Position numbers and translations under genes: made by a program | The notes under the pieces: generated by a model | Told to the model about the DNA's origin: nothing | Databases searched by the model: none | The model's input: the letters and a program-made list of their open reading frames with translations, nothing else | DNA from: Nymphaea colorata | Taxonomy: Eukaryota; Streptophyta; Magnoliopsida; Nymphaeales; Nymphaeaceae | DNA length: 64,000 nucleotides | Assembly: GCF_008831285.2 (NCBI RefSeq) | Contig: NC_045147.1 | Span: forward strand, 4,876,334 to 4,940,333 | Reading direction: 5' to 3' | Shown here: piece after piece, positions 49,627 through 61,283 of the stretch | Numbering within the stretch: the stretch's first letter is position 1 | Layout of the letters: each line of letters begins with the position of its first letter

Positions 49627-50133
49627 TGTGACCAGTGCTAGGACTGGACATTATATAAGTATACATATGTATACTTCATATGTACTGACATACATCTAGT
49701 TTCATGTATGATTTGTATATATAAATATTATATATGTACACATAGGTGGTTATGTATCTTATTTTATTTGTTTCTTTTTCCTTTTTATGTACCTTCTTTA
49801 TTCCTTTTCTTTTTTACCTTTTTTATTTTTGTTTTTGTTAAAGGAGAAGTATCTGTTGGACCAGCTTCCAACGACTAGATTTCTAGCCGTTGGAGCTGGC
49901 CCAACACCCAACTCCTCCTTCTTATCTCCCTTACATTGTATTATAAATAAGGGACTGTTGTCCCTTGTTTTGTTAAGGATTTTAGGTCTCTCTTGTGTAT
50001 TCTCTTGAGAGCACTATATTTATCTTCTCCTCAAGTTTGAGGTTTGGTTTTGTATTACTTATTGAAGTTGTTGGAATCTCCAAGAGTGTATGTTTTGAAG
50101 TTTTTGTATTTTCAAGATTGGGCTTAATTTTCA
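49627..50133 (+). repeat. 5' LTR of the copia element
   Basis: It ends ATTTTCA directly before the PBS and matches 58004-58506 from 'gacattat' onward. Its first 20 or so bases differ from the right LTR (TGTGACCAG versus TGTTAGAAT), so its exact start is uncertain by a few bases. It contains a U3 inverted repeat (49855-49905), TATAAATA (49942-49949) and a hairpin just downstream (49949-49966). Confidence 0.88.
49855..49966 (+). promoter_or_regulatory. LTR inverted repeat, TATA box and R hairpin
   Basis: GTTGGACCAGCTTCCAACG pairs imperfectly with CGTTGGAGCTGGCCCAAC across an ACTAGATTTCTAG palindrome (49855-49905). TATAAATA follows at 49942. Then AAGGGAC-TGTT-GTCCCTT forms a perfect 7-bp hairpin (49949-49966). 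All three are kept in the right LTR (58231-58281, 58315, 58322-58339). Confidence 0.75.
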
Positions 50134-50146
50134 TGGTATCAAAGCC
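50134..50146 (+). other. Copia primer-binding site (tRNA-iMet)
   Basis: TGGTATCAAAGCC abuts the LTR and matches the plant iMet PBS with one change (TGGTATCAGAGC is usual). Confidence 0.9.
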
Positions 50147-50430
50147 TCGTTTTGGCTCTTCGTATTGTTGTCTTTCAAAGTTTGAAGTTTCAGCTCGTAC
50201 TCTTCCTTTGGAGCTGTGAAGCACTCAAAGTGTTCGATATATTGCTAGCTGTTACTCAAGAAGTGGTATATTCCTTACGTGGCAGCAAACTTATTCATAT
50301 ATTAGGAGCTGCCTTTTTGCTGTTTGTTGGTGGCTGATTTCGTGGATAATTCTTCCTAGCTGTGAACATCGGAGCAGTTTTGGCACTATCCTTGTGGCTA
50401 CCTCAGCTACATCTATACAAGGTACACATC

Positions 50431-51566
50431 ATGAATGAGAGAACTTCTTCTACTACTATCCCTAAACTTACTTCATCGAATTATGTTTCATGGGCAAAAA
50501 CTATGGAACATTTCATTAGAAGTAAAAGTTTATGGGGATTTGTTGATGGGTCTAAAGGTGAACCACAATTAGTCTTAACCAAAACTATAGATGGAAAAAC
50601 TCATGAACTAGATGGAGTTGAAAAGGATAAGGTTGTGAATGAATATGAGAAAAAATGGGAAGAATGGAAGATAGGAAACCACAAAATCATTACTTGGATT
50701 ATTGCTTATGTCGATACTACAACCATGGGTCAAATAGCAAAGAATAATTTTGCTCATGAAGCTTGAGAATTCCTCAAAAAAACCCATACTATGAAAGATG
50801 TGGCCTACATGTACAATCTTCAAATGAAGATTGCAAGTCTTCAACAAGGGGATAAGTCTATTAAAGAGTATGTTGGGGAAATGGAACAATTATGGGATGA
50901 ACTTGCTTTATTTGAACGCGAATGGTATGATCCAAGAGACATTGTAGTAAGAGAAAAACAAATCCAAAGGAAAATTTTTTATAAATTTATTCTTCGTCTT
51001 AGACCGGAATATGATGGAGTCAAAACTTCCTTGCTTCATAGACATAAAGTGTCATCTATAAATGAGGCCATAGCGGAGCTTCAAATGGAAGATAATAGAC
51101 TCAATTTTTCTAAAAAAAAGAATGAAAGTATTCTTGCTACCTCAAGACCCGACACTCATATGAGAATTTATAGGCCTCCTCACTTTAATCGAAATTATGA
51201 GAATAACAATAATGGCAACAAGAAGATTATATGCTTTTATTGTCAAGAAAAAGGACATACTAAACCTAGATGTCCTAAATTGAGGAGATTTGATGAAAAG
51301 ACAAGTGTGGCTGGGACAACCTATGAAGAAAATAATTGATTTGACCTAGACAAGCTTGTAAGTGCTCTTCAACCAAAACTTATTGATGCTCTTCAATCAC
51401 TTTTCAAAGGAGGAGGGGCTTCTCCAATTTCCAGAGCAACGGTGGCATCTACATCATCAAGGAAGTACTCTTGGATACTTGATTCCAGAGCTTCATTTCA
51501 TATAACCCCTTGTAGTTCACTACTTACTAAATGCACTAAGAAAGAATCATGCCCTTTTGTTAAAAC
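50431..51566 (+). pseudogene. Copia gag-protease N-terminal half, cut by hAT
   Basis: One frame runs from ATG at 50431 to the hAT insertion, with two in-frame stops (TGA at 50764 and 51337). The N-terminus (TSSNYVSWAKTMEHFIRSK) is the usual copia gag opening. The middle (SLQQGDKSIKEY, then MEQLWDEL) is the gag UBN2-type domain. A CCHC knuckle reads CFYCQEKGHTKPRC near 51232-51273. The protease site is WILDSRAS (about 51472-51495), where the DSG glycine is replaced by Arg. I chose 50431 over the upstream ATG (50362) because family gag proteins start just before this motif. Confidence 0.9.
51559..51566 (+). repeat. hAT target-site duplication, left copy
   Basis: GTTAAAAC occurs here and again at 55070-55077, directly flanking the element ends. 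Eight base pairs is the standard hAT duplication length, and the copies are identical. Confidence 0.95.
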
Positions 51567-51576
51567 CAATGTTGTA

Positions 51577-51727
51577 CGTATCGTACGATACGACCCCGTA
51601 TTCAAACGATATGATACACCCCCCGTATCGTAAAAAGGGGGTGTATGGGCCATGTATCGCACGTATCGTACGATACAGGGCCCGTATCGTACGATACGGG
51701 GCGATACACCCCGTATCGTACGATACG
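51577..51727 (+). repeat. hAT left subterminal array of 16-nt palindromes
   Basis: The perfect palindrome CGTATCGTACGATACG occurs at 51577-51592, 51683-51698 and 51712-51727, and with its last base changed at 51662-51677. Extra half-sites (CGTATCG, CGATAC) lie between them with GGGGTGTAT words. Subterminal repeats in hAT elements are transposase-binding sites in known cases (Ac, Tag1); that role is inferred here. Confidence 0.9.
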
Positions 51728-52088
51728 GCCTAAAAACGCAAAAGGGGGCCGAGACCTACTTATTCGGCTTCTTTTTCAAATTTTTCTTCCGTTCTTCATT
51801 TCTAACGCTTGGATAGTGCCGTGAGGGAGGACGATCGTTCATTTTCACCGTGAAAAACTTGATTTTCATCGTCAAATCGAAGATTAAGTGGTCGATTTGT
51901 GCGTGGGTGCTTGATTTTCATGGGAAGGAAAGGAGTTTTCTTCATTTCAGATATTTTTTCTTCGTAAGGTATGAAATCTCATGTTCTTACCATGTATTCT
52001 TAAATTTTTACCGTATAATCGTAGATTTAAAGACTTTGAGTGTTTTTCATTAAGTTTACCATATGATTTCGTTTTTTTTTTTGAAGAT

Positions 52089-54620
52089 ATGGATCCTACA
52101 TGGCAATGGTGCGAAAGGGTGAAGGAGAATAACCGTTTGAAACTCAAATGTGGCTTCTGTGGGAATACACTTTCAGGAGGGATTATTAGAATGAAACACC
52201 ATTTGACAGGGACCTCCAAAGATGCGTCTCCTTGTGTTGGAGGACCAAACAAACCTTTGCCTCCATTTGTGCGTCAACAATGTTTAGATATGCTTCATGC
52301 TTTACGTCAAAAGAGAATACAAAAAGAAATTGAAGATGCAGATGTAGGCAATAATGTGCCTTTGGAAGATGAAGAAGAAGAGGAAGAAGCTTATGAATGT
52401 GATGATGAAGACGATAGCAGTCTAAGAACAGTTTTGGAGACCTCAAGAGGTAGAGATCGTAGAGGAAAAGGGATTATGTATGAAGGAGGTCGATCTGGCA
52501 TAACGGGAAGGAAGAGGAGAGACACAACAGATGTTAGGGCCAGGCGTGGTATGCGACCACCTAGTGGTAGAGTTCCTACTGGTAGGTCTAGTGTTGGCTC
52601 TATTAAGAGTTTTTTTCCTTCATATACCAGCCCAGGTGGTCAGCTGTAGATTCGTGCTGCTATGACATCTAAAGATATGCTATATCATGCACAAAAGCAG
52701 GTAGGAAAATGGTTTTATGATGCCTGTATTCCATTCAATGCAGCTAATTCTTTTCAATTCCAAGCCATGGCAGATGCAATTGCTTCTATAGGCCCCGGAT
52801 TCAAAATGCCATCATATCATTAGTTGAGGGGCAAAATTCTTCAAGATACAGTCAAAGAAATGTCTGAGCATTGCGATGAGTTGAAATTATGTTGGAAGGA
52901 AACAGATTGCTCCATTAAGTCAGATGGTTGGACTGATACAAGGTCAAGAACACTTGTAAATTTTCTTGTTTATTGCCCTAAAGGTACAATGTTCTTGAAA
53001 TCTCTTGACTTGTCTGATGTTCCTAAGACTGCTGAGATTTTATTCAATGTTTTTGATAATGTCGTACAAGAAGTTGGACCTGCAAATATTGTACAGTTTA
53101 TTACAGATAATGCTGCAAATTATAGAGCTGCAGGAGATTTGTTATTTCAAAAGTATAGAACATTTTATTGGAGTCCATGTGCCACTCATTGTGTTAATCT
53201 AATGCTTCAAGATCTTAATGAGATGCATGATATGAAATCAGCCATTGACCAATGTCAAGAGGTAACAAAATTTATCTATAATCATGCATATGTATTGAGT
53301 TTGATGAGAAAATTTACAAAATGAGTTGAATTAATATGACCTGCACAAACTAGATTTGCCACAAATGTATTGACTGTGCAGAGTGTGGTGAAACAAAGAA
53401 CTCCTTTGAGACAGATGTTTGCTAGTGAAGAATGGGCTGCATATCCACATGCTCATAAAAGAAATGCTTCTTTAGTTGTGGATATTATATCCAATAACGT
53501 ATTTTGGGAATCATGTGTGAAGCTATTGAAGGTTTGTGTTCCATTAGTTAAGGTTCTCAGGTTGGCTGACAGCGAGGACAGACCTTCTATAGGGTACTTA
53601 TATGAGGCTATGGACAAAGCAAAAGAGGCAATTCGAGACAACTTAAAGGAAAAGAAAAAGTTATATATGCCCATATGGAAGATTATAGATAAAAGGTGGA
53701 CTGGACAGCTTCATCAACCTCTTCATGCAGCAGCTTATTATCTAAATCCTGCAATTAGATTTTCTCCTACATTTAAGAAGGACAGAGAAGTCATGCATGG
53801 TTTGTTAGATTGTATTAATGTGTTAGTGGAAGATTCTACAGAACAAGATGCTGTGCACAATGAGTTGGATCTATATGATAGTTGTTTTCGGAACATGGGA
53901 CTACCTGCCGCCGTTCGAGTCAGGACAACGATGCGTCTAGGTAAATACATAGAAATTTTTAATTTACTTTGCATTTGTTATATTTGATTCTTTTAAAACT
54001 TTCACATTGATTTGTTATATTTTTGTTTAGATTTGTGGTGGAATAGGTATGGGTTTGATTGTCCAAACCTAGCACGTTTTGTAGTAAAAGTCCTCAGCCA
54101 GACATGCAGTGCTAGTGGATGCGAAAGGAACTGGAGTGTGTTCCAACATATCCATAGCAAAAAAAGGAATAGGCTCGAACATAAAAGGTTGAATGACCTT
54201 GTCTTTGTTCGATATAATATGAGGTTGAAACAAAGGTAATATAGGCATAGAGCTTAATTAATGTTTACATTTTTTGTACAATATATTTATATGAAATTAT
54301 ATACTAACAAATTTTCTCTTATTTAATGTAGAGAATTAGAAAAATCATTAGCAAGGAAGCACACATCTCAGTTCGATCCTATCAGCTTGGAAAATTTTGA
54401 CGATCTAGAGCCATGATATGAAGAAGAACCAGCTACAATATTTGATGATAAAGATCTTAAATGCTTCAACCTTGAGGTTGAAGCAACAGAAGGCTTTGTT
54501 GATGAAGGAGAGTCTACTACTGCTGGTGCTGGTGCTGAATATGTTGGTGAAGATCTTCCAATTCTTGACGAAGAAGAAGAAGAAGAAGATGAAGATGAAG
54601 ATGATGAAGATTATGAATGA
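52089..54620 (+). pseudogene. hAT transposase (BED, DUF659, dimerisation domain), with in-frame stops
   Basis: Exon 1 starts at ATG 52089 (MDPTWQW). A BED zinc finger reads CGFCGNTLSGG..RMKHHLTG (about 52150-52210). An acidic run (EDEEEEEEAYE) and a basic run follow. The DUF659 core lies at about 52824-53140, with SDGWTDTRSRTLVNF and FITDNAANYRAAG. The RNase H-like fold continues to 53940. Introns with GT-AG ends fit at 53941-54030 and 54236-54331. Exon 2 holds the dimerisation motif SGCERNWSVFQHIHSKKRN. Exon 3 ends in an acidic tail. All of exon 1 stays in one frame but has stops at 52647 (TAG), 52821 (TAG), 53322 and 53337 (TGA); exon 3 has one at 54414 (TGA). Confidence 0.92.
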
Positions 54621-54987
54621 TGAATCATGAATGATGAATCATGAATGAGAGTCAAGTCAAGAGTGCTTTCATTTTATATGTATCAAAAACTTAAGAGTTA
54701 TGGATCTATGGTTGTTGAACACTTGATTGAATGTTTTATCATTTATGACTTTATCACTTTATGGCTTATGGCCTTATGCTTTGTTGAATGATATTGTATT
54801 ATTGTTATGAATTTTGATGTTTATGAATGATGAACGCGTAAGTTTATAGCAATAATAAGTCTATCATTATCTCAAACATGTTTTCTATGAACAATTTATT
54901 ATTTTTAATTTTTTTTTATTTTTTTATGAATTTTTCGAATTTTTTTAAATTTTTTCTGATTTATTAATAATTTTTAAAAAAAAATTT

Positions 54988-55054
54988 ACGATACGGTTAC
55001 GATACGTTACGATACGGCATATCTTAAAGCCCGACCGATACGGCTTACGATACG
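54988..55054 (+). repeat. hAT right subterminal array of half-sites
   Basis: ACGATACG occurs at 54988, 54999, 55009 and 55047, and CGATACG within CCGATACGG at 55035-55043. These are single half-sites in one orientation, unlike the full palindromes at the left end. Confidence 0.9.
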
Positions 55055-55069
55055 CGTTTTATAACATTG

Positions 55070-55077
55070 GTTAAAAC
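55070..55077 (+). repeat. hAT target-site duplication, right copy
   Basis: GTTAAAAC, identical to 51559-51566. Confidence 0.95.
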
Positions 55078-56360
55078 CACCGATGGAACTCCTATTGAAA
55101 TTAAATGTGTTGGGAATATTGATCAAAATTTTAATTCAAAAGTTTTCAAAATACCAAAAGTTAGATTTATTCCCAAACTTAACTTAAATTTTTTGTCGGT
55201 TTCTCAAATAACCAATCATCGATATAGTATTGTCTTCTTACAAAACAAATTTTTGATACAGGACCATCTTTCCAAGAAGACGATTGGAGAATGTTCTAGG
55301 AAAAATGATCTCTACTATGTTGATTATTTAGATCTTTCCAACCCTACTTGCAATATACTCAATAAAAGTGACATTCAAATTTGGCATCAAAGACTTGGGC
55401 ATTCAAGTTTAAGAAAAATATCTTGTATCCTTTTTTTGGAGGAGAAATGTAAAGAAATGATCTCTTGTGATGATTGTATTAAAGCCAAAATTAAGGCATT
55501 ACCTTTTGAAAATAGAAATTTTGTTGCAAAAGCACCCTTTGAATTAATGCATTCAGATGTATGGGGACCCGCTCCTATTATGTCTAAAGGTAGTTTGCTT
55601 TGTTATGTCATTTTTGTGGATGATTACTCTCAATGTACTTGGGTTTACTTTCTTAAACGCAAATCTAAAGTATTTATGAAGTTCAAAAACTTTTACAAAA
55701 TGATTAAAACACAATTTGATGCAAACCTTCAAACTTTTAGAAGTGATTCTGGGGGAGAATTCATTTCCAATGCATTTGAAGAATTCCTAAAAGAAAAGGG
55801 AATTATACACCAAAAGTCTTGTCCCAAAACCCCCCAACAAAATAGAGCCACCGAAAGAAAATATAGACATATTCTTGAAACAACAAGAGCCCTTCTTATA
55901 TAAAAAAATGTTCCAAAAAATTTTTGGGCGCAATTCTAACATCCATTTATTTGATTAATAGAATGCCCTCTAAAGTTTTAGAAAACATTTCACCTTTTCA
56001 AATTTTTTTTAATTTAGAGCCAATTTATAAGAGATTTAAAGTCTTTGGCTGCAAATGTTACATTCTAAATGATAAAAATAACAAGCTTTCATCTAAGGCT
56101 ATTCAATGTGTCTTTATTCGCTATCCAAAACTAAAAAAGGATATAGATGCTATGATAGTGAAAAAGATAAGGTGTATGTTTTAAGAAATGTGATATTTTT
56201 AGAAGAAGAGAATGACTTTAATGCAAATAAACCTAAGCATGAAAATGCTATGCATTCTTCATATGATGATGCTTTAAATGAGATTGATAGCACTTCTTTT
56301 AATAGACCACCAAGAGAAGTTATAGTTTATAGGAGAAGGTCTCAACAAAACACCTAAGAG
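55070..56360 (+). pseudogene. Copia integrase, second half of the polyprotein
   Basis: The frame resumes after the hAT and is open to a stop at 55901. It contains the GAG-pre-integrase motif IWHQRLGHSSLRKI (about 55378-55420), a CxxC pair (CDDCIKAK), the first catalytic Asp in ELMHSDVWGP (about 55545-55574), the second in FRSDSGGEF (about 55736-55762), and the PQQN..ERKYRHILETTRALL region around the catalytic Glu, where an Arg-Ala pair replaces the usual Gly-Val. After 55901 the remaining C-terminal part continues through several frames (55924-56184, 56106-56357), so it is broken by stops and frameshifts. Confidence 0.92.
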
Positions 56361-56479
56361 TCTCAACCTACTTTTAGGTGATCTCAAAGAGATATTCATC
56401 CACCTCAAAAATTTGTCTTCTACGGGTCTTCTTTCCAAAACATAGGGCTTGCTTATTAGCTATTGACTCATTTGATCAA

Positions 56480-57260
56480 CCTTGATCCTATCTTGAAGCC
56501 AAAACTAACCCACATTGGATTGAATCCATGAATAATGAACTTAAAGCCCTTGAAGACAATAAAACTTGGGACATTGTTTCTCTTCCTATCGAGAAAAAGA
56601 CAATAGGATGTAGGTGGGTACATAAAGTCAAGACTAGAAGTGATGGGTCACTTGAAAGGTATAAAGATAGACTAGTTGCTAAAGGATATGCTTAAGAATA
56701 TGGCATAGATTACGAGGATACCTTTGCTCTTGTTGCTAGAATGACATCAGTCAGGACCCTAGTGGCCGTTGTCGCCATCAAGCAATTGACCATATATCAA
56801 TTGGATGTCAAAAATGCTTTTTTGAATGGTTACATGAGGAGGTTTACATGGACTCACCCCCTGGGCTTGATTTACCTAAAGGCAAAGTCCTTTATCTTAG
56901 AAAGACACTACATCGCTTCAAACAAGCTCCAAAAGCTTGGTTTGATATGTTTAGCAATGTTATGTTTAAACAAGGTTTTAAATCATGTTTTTCTGACACT
57001 TCTATGTTTGTTAAAAATACTTCTATAGGTACAATTGTGTTGCTTTTATATGTAAATGATATGATTATTACAAGTAATGATGCCAACGGAATTATGCAGG
57101 TAAAGGATTTCCTTAAGAATGAATTTAAAATGACTTGATTTGAGTAAACTAACATATTTCCTTGATATTGAAGTAGCTTATAGTAGGAGATGATACTTAA
57201 CTCTCACAAATGAAGTTTACCAATAACATTATAAACATATCAGGAATTACTGATGACAAG
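56480..57260 (+). pseudogene. Copia reverse transcriptase, decayed
   Basis: Family motifs appear in order: WIESMNNELKALEDNKTW (about 56518-56570), GCRWVHKVKTRSDGSLERYK (about 56609-56667), a stop in the 'KGYxQ' motif (TAA at 56693), TIYQLDVKNAFLNG (about 56790-56830), LRKTLHRFKQAPKAWF (about 56900-56945) and LLYVNDMIIT (about 57047-57075). The last is the catalytic YVDD box with its first Asp changed to Asn, so the enzyme would be dead even without the stops. A frameshift lies near 56840. Confidence 0.92.
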
Positions 57261-57429
57261 GTAATGGACACTCCTGAAGCTTTAAGAGAAAAGATGAAGA
57301 TTGATGATGGAGAAATTCTAGAAAATCCCACCCCTTTCGTCAATTGGTGGACCTCTCTCATATTTATCCATCACAAGGCCTGACATATCACATGTTGTAC
57401 ATGTCATAAGTCAGTTTCAACAAAGACCC

Positions 57430-57990
57430 ATTTCTGTACACATGGGAGCTACATTGAGGATTGTTCAATATGTCAAACACACTATCACTAAGGGACTTTT
57501 TTTATCCTCCTCATCAAACTTGAATATGATTGCCTATATTGATGCTGATTGGGGTGGAGATCCTAATAATAGGCATTCCACCACCAATTTTTGTGTTTTT
57601 CTCGGTGACTCTTATTTTGTAGAGATGCAAAAAACAACATAAGTCTCTCTATCTCCAAACGAAGTAGAGTATCATGCTATGACTACCACCACCATGGAGA
57701 TTGTATAGTTGAAAAGCTTATTGAAGGACATTGGAATTGACCTAAATGAAGTCACCAAGCTCTCCTGCGACAATAAAAGTGCCATCTACATTGCTAGCAA
57801 TTAAACTTTTCATGAAAGAACAAAACATATTGAAATGGATTGTCACTATGTGAGAGAGGAATATCTTAGCCGAACAATTGATCTATCTTTTGTCCCTTCT
57901 GCATATCAACTTGGAGATTTCTTCACCAAGGCACTTGCTTCAGCTAGATTTCAATTTTTTCTTGACAAACTTTCAGTGATCACACTGTAA
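57430..57990 (+). pseudogene. Copia RNase H, decayed
   Basis: It contains LRIVQYVKHTITKGL (about 57451-57495), the substrate-site motif YIDADWGGDPNNRHS (about 57535-57580), SPNEVEYHAM (about 57652-57680), CDNKSAIYIASN (about 57767-57802) and RTKHIEMDCHYVRE (about 57818-57860). The tail reaches the PPT. Stops lie at about 57639, 57706 and 57802. Domain order and spacing are normal for copia. Confidence 0.92.
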
Positions 57991-58003
57991 GTTTGAGGGG
58001 GGG
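57991..58003 (+). other. Copia polypurine tract
   Basis: GTTTGAGGGGGGG abuts the right LTR start TGTTAGA, as expected for copia elements (usual form GAGGGGGAG followed by TGTTGG). Confidence 0.88.
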
Positions 58004-58506
58004 TGTTAGAATTTAAGAACTAGACATTATGTAAGTATACATATGTATATTTCATATGTACTGTCATACATATAGTTTCATGTATGATTTGTATATATAA
58101 ATATTATATATGTATGCGTAGGTGGTTATGTATTTTATTTTATTTGTTTCTTTCTCCTTTTTATGTACCTTCTTTATTCCTTTTCTTTTTTACCTTTTTT
58201 ATTTTTGTTTTTGTTAAAGGAGAAGTAGCTGTTGGAATAGCTTCCAACAGCTAGATTTCTAGCCATTGGAGCTGGCCCAACAGCCAAATCCTCCTTCTCT
58301 CCCTTCCATTGTATTATAAATAAGGGACTGTTGTCCCTTGTTTTGTTAAGGCTTTTAGGCCTCTCTTATATATTCTCTTGAGATCAATATATTTATGTTC
58401 TCCTCAAGTTTGAGGTTTGGTTTTGTATTACTTATTGAAGTTGCTGGAATCTTCAAGAGTGTATCTCTTGAAGCTTTTGTACTCTTAAGATTGGGTCTAA
58501 TATTCA
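58004..58506 (+). repeat. 3' LTR of the copia element
   Basis: Starts TGTTAGAATT after the PPT and ends ATATTCA. It is collinear with the left LTR and keeps the U3 inverted repeat (58231-58281), TATAAATA (58315-58322) and the hairpin AAGGGAC-TGTT-GTCCCTT (58322-58339). Confidence 0.92.
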
Positions 58507-60439
<1,933 letters not shown>

Positions 60440-61036
60440 CTTTCCTCCTTTCTTCTCACACTTCTTCCCTTTCTGCAGTTCTAGTTCACCACCAGTGCTG
60501 ACGATGCCATTGCCCACCGGCCGACTGACCTGCCAACCGTCATCACTTCTGGTCAATTGCTCGCGGACTGAGGTGTGTTAATAGCTCCACAGAAGCACGG
60601 TAGGTCCCCCTTTCTCCCTTTCTGATTTGTCAACATCGAGCATCTTGAACTCTCTGCTATACTATATACATGACCCTGGATCCTCATGTTCCACCGGTCA
60701 CAGCAGCCTCTAGCATTGGTTCGAGGAGAAGACGCTGCTGCTTCTCGCTCCCTTCTTTTTCTCGTTGGTTGTAATAAATGAGAGAATGAAGCTTTTGCTT
60801 TTAATTAATTAGCAACTGTAATTCTGAATTTCTTCCTTCTCATCTTCATGAGTTCAGCTGTTAATTATCACGTGCTATGTGGGTTTTGAGTGCAGAGGTT
60901 GGTGACCAAGACAAAGAGTGTGGAGTATGTGCCGTTTCTCCTCTCCCTCTTTGTCTTCTTTTGCTGCTTCTTGGTTTGTCTATGACCTTCCTGGTCACAA
61001 CCCTTTGGTTGCAGTAAGTTCTCTTTCTGTTGCAAC
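60440..61036. other. Spacer with CT-rich and GC-richer text, no gene recognised
   Basis: It starts CT-rich, becomes moderately GC-rich (60490-60600), and resembles a 5' leader. No reading frame with known motifs is visible. Confidence 0.35.
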
Positions 61037-61204
61037 AGAGTTTCAACACTGTTTTTTATCAAAATTTATGTTTTAGATGATGTTCTTTAAGAAACAAAAT
61101 TAACAACAATTATATATATATATATATATATATAGAGTTTCAACACTGTTTTTTATCAAAATTTATGTTTTAGATGATGTTCTTTAAGAAACAAAATTAA
61201 CAAC

Positions 61205-61279
<75 letters not shown>
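61037..61279. repeat. 97-bp tandem duplication with AT-repeat expansion
   Basis: Unit 1 (61037-61133) and unit 2 (from 61134) share an identical 73-bp head starting AGAGTTTCAACAC and ending ACAACAAT, followed by an (AT)n tail. The tail is about 12 units in copy 1 and about 37 in copy 2 (to about 61279). The perfect match makes the duplication very recent. Confidence 0.92.

Positions 61280-61283
<4 letters not shown>

Larger units (their letters stand above)
51567..55069 (+). mobile_element. hAT DNA transposon, 3503 bp, complete ends
   Basis: Terminal inverted repeats are short: CAATGTT at 51567 and AACATTG ending at 55069, flanked by the 8-bp duplication GTTAAAAC. Inside are a subterminal palindrome array at the left (51577-51727), a transposase gene (52089-54620) and a half-site array at the right (54988-55054). 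It sits in the copia protease/integrase junction; the copia frame on the two sides is in register once the element and one duplication copy are discounted, so the insertion was clean. The transposase has stops, so it is non-autonomous now. Confidence 0.95.
49627..58506 (+). mobile_element. Ty1/copia LTR retrotransposon carrying a nested hAT
   Basis: Order: LTR (49627-50133), PBS (50134-50146), gag, protease, [hAT 51567-55069], integrase, RT, RNase H, PPT (57991-58003), LTR (58004-58506). The integrase-before-RT order defines copia. Without the hAT the element is about 5.4 kb, normal for the family. The LTRs are collinear with modest divergence. The reading frame is broken by several stops and shifts, so it is inactive. 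I could not confirm a 5-bp target duplication; the left edge of the left LTR is altered. Confidence 0.93.

Noticed and set aside
51577-51727. Palindrome array as a CRISPR-like array
   Set aside because: The units are self-complementary with irregular, repetitive spacing, lie at the end of a eukaryotic DNA transposon, and no associated genes are present.
54890-54987. Second hAT-related insertion or poly(A) signal cluster
   Set aside because: It is plain AT-rich sequence before the subterminal array, with no boundary.
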